Assembly: GCA_903915615.1 (NCBI GenBank)
Contig: CAIWTR010000564.1
Coordinates: 1-10,475, forward strand
Direction: 5' to 3'
Origin: an uncultured Armatimonadota bacterium
GTDB lineage: Bacteria > Armatimonadota > Armatimonadia > Armatimonadales > Armatimonadaceae
Length of the DNA: 10,475 bases
The position numbers were made by a program, and so were the translations under genes. Position 1 is the first letter of the stretch. Every line of letters starts with the position of its first letter. Shown here in pieces: positions 1 through 5,634 of the stretch. The notes beneath the pieces are model-generated. The model was not told the DNA's origin, did not search any database, and saw nothing but the letters and a program-made list of their open reading frames with translations.

Positions 1-181
1 CCTTCCATGCATCCATGTTGTCGGGCGGCATGCAGACGGTGCCATTAATGCCTTCGGGAGCCACGAGGACGAGTCCGCGGACGGCGAGCTCTGGGCCAAG
101 GGATGTGAGCTGTGCTATGACAGCATCGATCTGCTCGGAGGTGAGGGGGACAAAGTGATAGAAAGCCGTAATCGCAACCAT
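1..181 (-). CDS. trhO: tRNA uridine(34) hydroxylase TrhO, N-terminal part (truncated by window edge)
   Basis: The reading frame runs off the left edge, so only about 60 N-terminal residues are visible, beginning MVAITAFYHFVPLTSEQ. The visible part matches the N-terminal ferredoxin-like domain of the TrhO/YceA (UPF0176) rhodanese family: an A-F-Y-x-F-V-x-L opening followed at residues 42-48 by PEGINGT, the most characteristic stretch of this domain. TrhO acts in the cytoplasm and hydroxylates wobble uridine 34 of certain tRNAs to 5-hydroxyuridine. The rhodanese domain with its catalytic cysteine would lie beyond the window. An in-frame ATG at 199 would add six residues (MIQQRV); the frame is closed by a stop just upstream of it. 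Neither start has a convincing Shine-Dalgarno sequence. I chose 181 because family members usually begin close to the VxAFYxF segment. The gene lies 117 bases downstream of the 299-1300 gene on the same strand, so cotranscription is possible but not shown. Confidence 0.85.
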   Translation of the reverse strand, partial: MVAITAFYHFVPLTSEQIDAVIAQLTSLGPELAVRGLVLVAPEGINGTVCMPPDNMDAWK

Positions 182-235
182 AACCCGCTGTTGTATCATT
201 CGCGGCTACTGGGACGTCAGTCGGTCATTTGGCAG

Positions 236-241
236 ATTGTA
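236..241 (-). promoter_or_regulatory. Possible -10 element upstream of trhO
   Basis: On the minus strand positions 241 to 236 read TACAAT, a five-of-six match to the bacterial -10 consensus, 37-55 bases before the two candidate trhO starts. The region 17 bases further upstream reads CCTCCG, which is not a -35 element, so this is a weak call. The rest of the 182-298 gap contains only an 11-base odd-centred palindrome at 253-263 and no recognisable terminator. Confidence 0.22.
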
Positions 242-298
242 GGTTGAGCCTGCTCCGGCGGAGGTATCCACGGCATCACATTAAGCAGTTACTACCGC

Positions 299-1300
299 TT
301 AGCGCTGACCCTGAACCTGCTGCATGTCTGTCTTCGCATCGCTTGCTGCGAGGTAGCGGTCAAGCTCAAGCGTTGCCTCTCTGAGCTTGGATGCTTCCCT
401 GCCCAGTGTTGTGGCTTCGTTTGCCGCGCGCTTAATGGTTCCGATGGCGATATCGCCATCCATGTTCGCTTGTAGTGAATGGCGCAGGCTTGTGATCTGC
501 GCATCCAGCTCCTGGCGGAGGAAAGCCGTTCGCCGGAGCCACTGATGGGTCTCATCCGCAGAATCGGCTGAGCGAATGAGCGCTTCAACGCGTCGAAGCA
601 AGGAGTCGCGGATGACCCTGTCACTCTCGCTGTGCGCTTGGTCGACCAGCTGCTGTGCCTGTGTGCGGAGGGTGGCGCTGTCGATGGGCTCGAGGGCTGT
701 ACCCGGGTCCGGGAGGCGGTGGATTGCCGCACCCAGCGCCGTGATAGCAGCGGTTACATTGTCTTCCGTGTCGCGGGGGAGGTTTTTTTGCGAAATGGCA
801 TCTCGTATGAGAAGCACAAAGGACTTGTAGAGCGGGTCGTGTTCCTCTTTGAGAATCTCATCCAGCTCGGCGATGTGCAGCGGTGTCGACATCCACTTTT
901 TGTACGATTCCTGTGGAGCCACCTGCCCTGCGATCACACCAATGAGGCTTAGGGTCGCGAAGAAGCCCCCGATAAGGTAGCCCTCTAGTTTTCCCTCAAA
1001 GATTCCCATCGCCAGCATCATGGTCGCAGGAACGCCACAGCCGAGGCCCATGCCCCACGTCAATCCACCGGACACCTGTGATGTATACATCCGGGTCGCG
1101 CCAACCAACAACCTGGCAAACTCGCTGTCCGGATCGACATTGGTCTTTTTCAACCATTCGCGCTGTATACGTGACAACTTTGCAGGAACGGTGTTGTCTC
1201 TGTATGCCATCTGGCTTGTCTGAGCAATATTGACAAGCGAGCGCTTGCGGATGACATCGACGCAGCGGGTATCCCCAAGGACTTCAGGCGTTAGCTGCAT
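299..1300 (-). CDS. Two-helix membrane protein with long helical C-terminal region, function unknown
   Basis: This is a 333-residue protein that I do not recognise. The N-terminal 75 residues are charged and presumably cytoplasmic. Two adjacent hydrophobic, glycine-rich helices follow at about residues 79-100 and 106-127, forming a probable membrane hairpin. The remaining 200 residues are hydrophilic and mostly helical. Residues 205-318 are rich in Ala, Leu, Arg, Glu and Gln with regular heptad-like spacing, suggesting coiled coil. There is no signal peptide, no catalytic motif and no cysteine cluster. The ATG at 1298-1300 was chosen because it gives the longest frame and has TAGGA a few bases upstream; a shorter product from Met31 (MAYRDN) is possible but has no ribosome site. 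The gene starts 71 bases after the stop of the beta-propeller gene on the same strand. Coding is supported by the long open frame and protein-like composition, but the role is unknown. Confidence 0.75.
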   Translation of the reverse strand: MQLTPEVLGDTRCVDVIRKRSLVNIAQTSQMAYRDNTVPAKLSRIQREWLKKTNVDPDSEFARLLVGATRMYTSQVSGGLTWGMGLGCGVPATMMLAMGIFEGKLEGYLIGGFFATLSLIGVIAGQVAPQESYKKWMSTPLHIAELDEILKEEHDPLYKSFVLLIRDAISQKNLPRDTEDNVTAAITALGAAIHRLPDPGTALEPIDSATLRTQAQQLVDQAHSESDRVIRDSLLRRVEALIRSADSADETHQWLRRTAFLRQELDAQITSLRHSLQANMDGDIAIGTIKRAANEATTLGREASKLREATLELDRYLAASDAKTDMQQVQGQR

Positions 1301-1325
1301 GTCCTACAGTGTATCGAATGTAAGG

Positions 1326-1348
1326 GGTCACGCCGCACGGACGTGACC
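1326..1348. repeat. Perfect 7-base inverted repeat between two minus-strand genes
   Basis: GGTCACG at 1326-1332 and CGTGACC at 1342-1348 form perfect 7-base arms around a 9-base loop, in the 71-base gap after the beta-propeller gene stop and before the next minus-strand start. It could fold as an RNA hairpin after the propeller gene. No T-run follows the stem on the minus strand, so it is not a classical intrinsic terminator. An operator or an attenuating or stabilising hairpin are alternatives. Confidence 0.4.
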
Positions 1349-1371
1349 ACCATCAATACGTTGATGTTTTC

Positions 1372-2673
1372 TTACGCAGACACACGGAACAGGTGGGAAC
1401 CCGTGCGGTAGATCAAGCCGTGTTGCGTTGCGATTGTTGCATACAAAATCGGATCCAAATTGTCTGCTCCCGATGTACTTCCGGCTCCGCGGCCACCAGG
1501 GTTACCGGGGCTTGTGGTTGTGAATGCTTCCTTTGTGCGCGGCGCATCATTTTCTGCCCAAAGAGCGTGCTTTCCCTCTACCCGGAAGGTGCGCCCATGT
1601 GCCAGACCAATCGTAGACCCCTTTTTCGTGAAAAACAGAATGGATGATTTAGTGGGAATTGGCGTTGCCCAACATTCGCCATCTATGCGTTCGGAGTACA
1701 CAATTTTTCCGGAAGCGATGTCAACGGAACTCACGATTCCGGATGCGGAAACATAGTAAGCCAACTGACCTTGAACGATGGGGCTGGCAAAGTCGGAGAG
1801 TGACTTTTCACCTGTCCAGACAACTTCCGGTGTTATGGTGGAACCCGATGTCTTAAGTCGGATACAGCAGTTTGATTCTGCTGGGCTGAGTTTTGCACCG
1901 GGTTTTGCTATTCGTGCCTGTGCGGCGGTAGCACCTATCAGGACTGTATCGGCATTTGGTGTAACCGATGCCAATACATTTCCCTTGAGTCCGGTGAAAT
2001 TCGCAAGGTGCTCGCCACTTGCTACATCGTAAATGTCAAGATCGCCATTTGCGCTGATAACCACGCAGTCACGATTCGCGATTCGCATGATCACGGGGCT
2101 GGTCCACGACTTGCGTGGCTCCCTATCTTTCTTCCAAAGGGTCTCACCAGTCGCCTTTGCAATACTACAAATGTAGGATTGTTTCGGGTCATCCTGAACG
2201 AGAATCAAGCTGGTCTGCGTTTGTGCCGGGGAGGAACCCAGCCCAAATTCGTTGGTTGACACACCGTAATCTGCACCTAGATTGCGTGTCCACATGGGCG
2301 TTCCATTGTGGCGGTAGGCGTATAAATCACCGCTCTCAAAGAGCGCATAGACACCTGCCCGGTCACAGACAGGGGATGGAGCAGCACGGCTGACATAGTA
2401 GGACATCTCGTGTTTAAGCGATGTCGCACGCCGCTGCGTCCAAAGCAATTTCCCACTTACGCAATCAACTGCATGAACAAGGTTGTTGTCGCGCATATTC
2501 CCTTGAACGGATGTTACAAATGTCAACTTACCAATACTTACCGGACTTGACTGCCCATATCCGGGGAGCTCGGTTCGCCATTTGACCTTGTTTCCGGGTG
2601 TCCATGGATGAAGACTGACAGGAAGACTTGATGGTGGAGTTCCGTTGTTCCTAAACGATGTCCAATCGCTCAT
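1372..2673 (-). CDS. PQQ-type (BamB-like) beta-propeller repeat protein
   Basis: This 433-residue protein is built of PQQ-like beta-propeller blades. It opens with SDWTSFRNNGT, resembling the W-x-x-F-R-G-x-N-G opening of many propellers from Planctomycetes-like bacteria. Blade signatures of the form A/V-x-D-x-x-S/T-G-K/E-x-x-W recur at about residues 67-78 (HAVDCVSGKLLW), 117-128 (LYAYRHNGTPMW), 168-180 (ICSIAKATGETLW), 212-224 and 316-327. The closing strand GLIYRTGSHLFRVSA at 419-433 resembles the usual Velcro-closing end of such propellers. Residues 389-408 are a glycine-rich loop inserted before the last blade. These domains mediate protein contacts or, in dehydrogenases, bind PQQ; no dehydrogenase residues are evident, so a binding or scaffold role is likelier. 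No signal peptide is present from this start, which is unusual for the family. The start is preceded by GGGA at 2679-2682 and overlaps the upstream pilin-like gene stop as ATGA at 2670-2673, implying translational coupling. Confidence 0.88.
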   Translation of the reverse strand: MSDWTSFRNNGTPPSSLPVSLHPWTPGNKVKWRTELPGYGQSSPVSIGKLTFVTSVQGNMRDNNLVHAVDCVSGKLLWTQRRATSLKHEMSYYVSRAAPSPVCDRAGVYALFESGDLYAYRHNGTPMWTRNLGADYGVSTNEFGLGSSPAQTQTSLILVQDDPKQSYICSIAKATGETLWKKDREPRKSWTSPVIMRIANRDCVVISANGDLDIYDVASGEHLANFTGLKGNVLASVTPNADTVLIGATAAQARIAKPGAKLSPAESNCCIRLKTSGSTITPEVVWTGEKSLSDFASPIVQGQLAYYVSASGIVSSVDIASGKIVYSERIDGECWATPIPTKSSILFFTKKGSTIGLAHGRTFRVEGKHALWAENDAPRTKEAFTTTSPGNPGGRGAGSTSGADNLDPILYATIATQHGLIYRTGSHLFRVSA

Positions 2674-3479
2674 GGTTGTCCCATACCGTTGTAGGCAGAG
2701 TCATCAAATCCTCCTGTAAGTGTCAGGAAGCCCAAATTGTTGGCATCTATCACGGCTGCATTTGCGATGGTCGCTGGTGTGCGTACGCGCATCGCTTTTG
2801 CATGTCCATCCGCATAAGCGATGTTTGCCATCCGCATGTGACGCCCGTGCACTGTCGGGGTTGCCATGGCCCGGTTGCTTGGTGGCCAAGCCCATGGATG
2901 GAGGGTTGGACGACGCTCTACCGTGTTCCAAAGGGCGTTGTTGCAGAAGAGGAGGGTGTCAGCAGGAACTTGAATTGATGCGATGGATGCTGGCAGCATT
3001 GTCCAGGATGGGGGAGCGCCACCCGGCGGGACGAATGTGCCGTAGCCTCCGATGTACGCTAAGTTGTAGCCATAGTGAATCTTCCCCCACAGTGGGGAAA
3101 CGGGAAGTCCTGATGCTGCCGGATCACCAATAATGCTGGCATTTTTCAAGTAGGGCCACAGGAGTCCATTTTGTTCACCAAGATCCGGTGCTGACCCAAA
3201 GGGGGTACCCGACCGGATTGCGGCATACCAGTACTGTACGCGTGCACCGGATGTCAGTGCCGTTTGGAGACCACTCGGGACTGCCGTTTCATCGTAGTCC
3301 TGAACGTACATCATCCAGCCAAGCGCAAGCTGCTTAAGGTTCGAAAGGTCAGAGGCTTGACGTGCCTTTGCCCGGGCTTGGGCGAAGACAGGAAAGAGAA
3401 TAGCGGCAAGGATTGCGATGATTGCGATGACGACAAGAAGTTCTATTAGGGTAAAGGCTTTGGGCGTTCGTTGTGGCAT
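2670..3479 (-). CDS. Type II secretion pseudopilin-like protein with N-terminal methylation motif and H-X9-DG motif
   Basis: This is a 269-residue prepilin-like protein. Residues 1-8 form a short basic leader. A prepilin peptidase site lies at Ala8-Phe9, with mature residues beginning FTLIE and the conserved Glu at mature position 5 (Glu13). A hydrophobic helix follows to about residue 31, then FAQARAKARQ and YVQDYDE at about 32-64. Near the C-terminus His214 is followed nine residues later by Asp224-Gly225 (AYADGH), the H-X9-DG motif of the DUF1559-like/major pseudopilin group abundant in Planctomycetes, Verrucomicrobia and Armatimonadota. The protein would be processed by prepilin peptidase and sit in the inner membrane or in a pilus- or pseudopilus-like fibre. 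The globular part has many Trp, Tyr, Gly and Pro residues. The start has a good ribosome site (GAGGA, 8 bases upstream of ATG). Its stop overlaps the beta-propeller start by four bases. Individual substrates of this group are largely unknown. Confidence 0.92.
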   Translation of the reverse strand: MPQRTPKAFTLIELLVVIAIIAILAAILFPVFAQARAKARQASDLSNLKQLALGWMMYVQDYDETAVPSGLQTALTSGARVQYWYAAIRSGTPFGSAPDLGEQNGLLWPYLKNASIIGDPAASGLPVSPLWGKIHYGYNLAYIGGYGTFVPPGGAPPSWTMLPASIASIQVPADTLLFCNNALWNTVERRPTLHPWAWPPSNRAMATPTVHGRHMRMANIAYADGHAKAMRVRTPATIANAAVIDANNLGFLTLTGGFDDSAYNGMGQP

Positions 3480-3520
3480 GGTAGGTTCCTCTTCCTTTTA
3501 GGGTTATCATGCATGCCTTC

Positions 3521-3541
3521 GTTAACGCAAGTTAATTGCAA
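3521..3541. repeat. Tandem near-identical 10-base repeat in the divergent promoter region
   Basis: GTTAACGCAA at 3521-3530 is immediately followed by GTTAATTGCAA at 3531-3541. The two units share GTTAA and GCAA, differing by CG versus TT and one inserted base. One turn of helix per unit makes a two-site operator possible. The first unit overlaps the weak candidate -35 for the pilin-like gene. Confidence 0.35.
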
Positions 3542-3608
3542 TAAGGTCGTCTTAACGGATTAGACAACGAAAACAAACACTCGTCGTCGTGTGATTGCAG
3601 TGACCTAA

Positions 3609-3636
3609 TTGCAAGTCTATTGCATTGTGATACATT
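3609..3636 (+). promoter_or_regulatory. Candidate promoter for the CxxC-protein gene, close to its start codon
   Basis: TTGCAA at 3609-3614 (four of six against TTGACA), a 16-base spacer and TACATT at 3631-3636 (four of six against TATAAT), preceded by an extended -10 TGA at 3628-3630, form a plausible sigma-70-type promoter. Transcription would start about 3643, only a few bases before the ATG at 3646, so the message would be nearly leaderless. This fits the absence of a Shine-Dalgarno sequence there. Confidence 0.35.
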
Positions 3637-3645
3637 GGGCCCAAG

Positions 3646-4005
3646 ATGAACGTGTCGATGGTGCGTCGGTCAATCACAGCAGTGGCCCGCTTTATGGCGG
3701 TGTTGCTTCTGCTGCTGCATGGCCCTATCGAACTGACACACGCCAGCCATCATGTCAAAGGGAAACTGACAAACCAGAGCATCACTCTTGGCTTCATCAC
3801 CGGCGATGATCACTGTCCAATCTGCGATATAGCTGCGCAGGACAGTACGTTCAGTTCATCCACACCGGTAACGTTCGCTGAAGTCATCGGCTTGCGCGTT
3901 CAAGAAGGCGCTTCCGTCATTCTTGTGTCCTTTTCTCCACTTCGCATCATTGCTGTTGATGCACGTGGCCCTCCAGCTGCCATCTTCTGCCTTGAGACCA
4001 GCTGA
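3646..4005 (+). CDS. Small exported CxxC protein, DUF2946-like
   Basis: This 119-residue protein has a basic N-terminus (MVRRSITAVARF) and a hydrophobic stretch MAVLLLLLHG at about 17-26. Together they make a signal peptide that could be cleaved after THA at residue 33, or remain as an anchor. The exported part contains HCPIC at 56-60 (a His next to a CxxC pair) and RGPPA at 107-111 close to the C-terminus. The layout of signal peptide, His-Cys-Pro-x-Cys, about 50 residues and R-x-PP-A resembles DUF2946-type small proteins, often found near copper or other metal transport genes. This is a resemblance of layout, not a proven match. The CxxC could bind metal or undergo redox. No ribosome site precedes the ATG at 3646 or the next one at 3658. 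It stands 100 bases upstream of the ABC transporter operon in the same direction; the gap has no recognisable terminator, so it may be the operon's first gene. Confidence 0.7.
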   Translation: MNVSMVRRSITAVARFMAVLLLLLHGPIELTHASHHVKGKLTNQSITLGFITGDDHCPICDIAAQDSTFSSSTPVTFAEVIGLRVQEGASVILVSFSPLRIIAVDARGPPAAIFCLETS

Positions 4006-4093
4006 GTCAGCTTCGTAACTATCATCCCGCCGTGGAGTTTCATCAGGCATAAGTGTGTCTGGTGATTACATCCATACGTCGATTCACGCATCA

Positions 4094-4099
4094 AAGGAG
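4094..4099 (+). promoter_or_regulatory. Strong Shine-Dalgarno site fixing the ABC ATPase start
   Basis: AAGGAG at 4094-4099, six bases before ATG 4106, is the best ribosome binding site in the window. It decides the start of the ABC ATPase gene at 4106 rather than at the in-frame ATG 17 codons upstream (4055), whose extra residues do not resemble an ABC N-terminus. Confidence 0.85.
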
Positions 4100-4105
4100 A
4101 CCTCC

Positions 4106-4858
4106 ATGGATATCATCCGTGTCGAGAATCTTTGCGTTCACTATGCCAATGGCCGCTCCTCGCATTGTGCTGTGGACAACCTTTCGTTTGGCGTTCGTGC
4201 CGGCGAAATCGTCGGATTTCTTGGTAACAACGGTGCTGGAAAGTCCAGCACTATCAAAGCCCTAATGGGATTTCAAAAGCCATCCAGCGGCTCTGCATTC
4301 CTGTTTGGCGAAAACATTAATGCCGTAGCCAGCCGTCAGCGCGTGGGCTTTCTTCCTGAGACGGCACTGTATTCCCCGTATCTTACGCCCCGTGAGACCC
4401 TACGCCAATATGGAGAGCTATCCGGTCTAAGCCTAAGCGAAATCACAGCGGTCACGGATGCTGTCCTTGAAAAGACGGGGGTGCGCAGCAAGGCCGATGT
4501 CTTGAATCGCACGCTCTCCAAGGGGATGCTCCAGCGGGTTGGACTGGCTCAGGCGCTTATGAACCGTCCGGAGCTGTTAATCCTGGATGAGGTCTCAAGC
4601 GGCCTTGATCCGATTGGGCGTAGGGACTTGCGCACACTTCTGCTGGCTGAGCGGGAGCGTGGGGCGACAATCTTCTTTTCAAGTCATCAGCTCTCCGAAG
4701 TCGAAAGTGTCTGCGATCGCATCCTCATACTAAACCATGGCCGTCTCATTGCAGAACGAACCATCAAGGACATACGTGCCACCGAACCAAGCCTTGAAGA
4801 CTACTTTGTAAGAGTCGTTAGTGACTCGATGTCAGCAGAAACCGGGGTGTCACGATGA
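4106..4858 (+). CDS. ABC transporter ATP-binding protein (ABC-2 exporter type)
   Basis: This 250-residue nucleotide-binding subunit hydrolyses ATP on the cytoplasmic face of the membrane to power the permease encoded next. From the 4106 start, Walker A is GNNGAGKSS at residues 40-48. FLPE lies in the Q-loop region, as usual for ABC-2 exporters. The signature is LSKGMLQR (Lys replaces the second residue of LSGG, common in this subfamily). Walker B plus D-loop reads LLILDEVSSGLD, and the switch His lies in FFSSHQLSEVE. All elements for activity are present and length is normal. It belongs to the group containing NosF and multidrug or Na+ exporter ATPases; substrate cannot be read from the sequence. 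The start follows a strong AAGGAG site. The stop overlaps the permease start as ATGA (4855-4858). The gene heads a six-gene cotranscribed run. Confidence 0.96.
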   Translation: MDIIRVENLCVHYANGRSSHCAVDNLSFGVRAGEIVGFLGNNGAGKSSTIKALMGFQKPSSGSAFLFGENINAVASRQRVGFLPETALYSPYLTPRETLRQYGELSGLSLSEITAVTDAVLEKTGVRSKADVLNRTLSKGMLQRVGLAQALMNRPELLILDEVSSGLDPIGRRDLRTLLLAERERGATIFFSSHQLSEVESVCDRILILNHGRLIAERTIKDIRATEPSLEDYFVRVVSDSMSAETGVSR

Positions 4859-5634
4859 AACAAACGCTCGTCATTTGCAAATCTCTGATCAGAACAGGCC
4901 TCTTGGAGACGTTTCGCCGCAAGGAAGCCTGGGTCGTCATATTCCTAACTATCCTGATGACCTTTGGAGCATATACCTTTACATTTTTCGGTGTAAGCGG
5001 CTTAGACATCTTTGTAAAGGATATGGCCCTGACTGCGGTTGGGCTCTTCACCACAATCATCGGTTCTGTGATTGCTACGCGGCAGATTCCCGATGACATC
5101 TCGCGTAGAACCATTTTCCCGATTCTCTCCCGCCCAATCACCAGAGATCAGTACGTTGTCGCCCGTGCCGTTGCTGCTTTTGTAATGACCGCACTTTGCT
5201 TTGTGATGATGACGACTGTTGTCACGCTCCTCTTGGCTGCTTTAAAGCTAACCTTTGGATTGATCTTTTTGCAGTACATCTGGTTAAAGCTAATGGCGGT
5301 CATGTGGTTATCGGCGTTCGGTGTATTCCTGTCGGTTACGCTGTCGCAGTCTGCCGCTTTCACATTGTGTTTTATGCTGGCACTTGGCTCAGGGGCTTTT
5401 TCAAGGACCTTGCTGCTCACCGTAGGCGAGGGAAACCCGGCGGTCAACTGGGTTATCACGTTTCTCTACGGCTTTCTTCCACACTATGCGCTCTTTGACA
5501 CGACCGGAAAAGTCATTTATGGCTGGAAGCCAATCCCGGCCATGGTTGTCGTCTCACTAACCATTTATGCCATCACTATCTCCGCTTTCTGGCTATATCT
5601 CGCTACACGGAAGTTCCGAGGACAGTCGCTATGA
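4855..5634 (+). CDS. ABC-2 type transporter permease
   Basis: This 259-residue integral membrane subunit has about six hydrophobic helices near residues 25-45, 58-76, 104-130, 142-163, 167-189 and 227-250. Between the second and third helices, residues 77-100 read IPDDISRRTIFPILSRPITRDQY. This matches the R-E-I-E-x-G-T-I-x-P-L-L-x-x-P-I-x-R loop of NosY-like and related ABC-2 permeases that contacts the ATPase. The short N-terminal segment with RRKE at 21-24 resembles the coupling region before the first helix. It pairs with the upstream ATPase, probably as a dimer, to export or reposition an unknown substrate. The gene overlaps both neighbours by ATGA (4855-4858 and 5631-5634), indicating translational coupling and fixed stoichiometry. 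Assignment to the family is firm; substrate is unknown. Confidence 0.93.
   Translation: MKQTLVICKSLIRTGLLETFRRKEAWVVIFLTILMTFGAYTFTFFGVSGLDIFVKDMALTAVGLFTTIIGSVIATRQIPDDISRRTIFPILSRPITRDQYVVARAVAAFVMTALCFVMMTTVVTLLLAALKLTFGLIFLQYIWLKLMAVMWLSAFGVFLSVTLSQSAAFTLCFMLALGSGAFSRTLLLTVGEGNPAVNWVITFLYGFLPHYALFDTTGKVIYGWKPIPAMVVVSLTIYAITISAFWLYLATRKFRGQSL

Larger units (their letters stand above)
3480..3645. promoter_or_regulatory. Divergent intergenic regulatory region with repeated ATTGCA
   Basis: These 166 bases separate the minus-strand pilin-like gene from the plus-strand CxxC-protein gene and must hold promoters for both directions. The hexamer ATTGCA occurs four times on the plus strand, at 3535-3540, 3594-3599, 3608-3613 and 3619-3624; the first is part of the perfect palindrome ATTGCAAT (3535-3542). 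For the pilin-like gene a weak minus-strand pair is TTGCGT (3530-3525) and TGATAA (3509-3504) with a short 15-base spacer. The area is AT-richer than the flanking genes. Confidence 0.6.

Noticed and set aside
253..263. CTCCG-G-CGGAG palindrome in the gap upstream of trhO
   Set aside because: Five-base arms with a one-base centre and no T-run; not a usable hairpin.
292..732. 146-codon minus-strand frame overlapping the 299-1300 gene
   Set aside because: Its Ser/Arg/Thr-rich composition has no domain pattern and it lies wholly inside the longer, protein-like frame, so it is a shadow.
2115..2978. Several plus-strand frames opposite the propeller and pilin-like genes
   Set aside because: They mirror clearly recognised minus-strand genes, have Cys/His/Trp-rich random-looking composition and no ribosome sites.
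4000..4012. AGCTGA-G-TCAGCT palindrome over the stop codon of the CxxC gene
   Set aside because: A one-base centre cannot form a hairpin loop and no T-run follows, so it is not a terminator; it is short enough to be chance.
3992..4025. TTGAGA (3992) and TATCAT (4020) as a promoter for the ABC operon
   Set aside because: Both hexamers are five-of-six matches, but the 22-base spacer is too long for a normal sigma-70 promoter.
4055..4105. Upstream in-frame ATG giving the ABC ATPase 17 extra residues
   Set aside because: The strong AAGGAG site is placed for ATG 4106, and MDIIRVENL is a typical ABC N-terminus; the extra residues are not.
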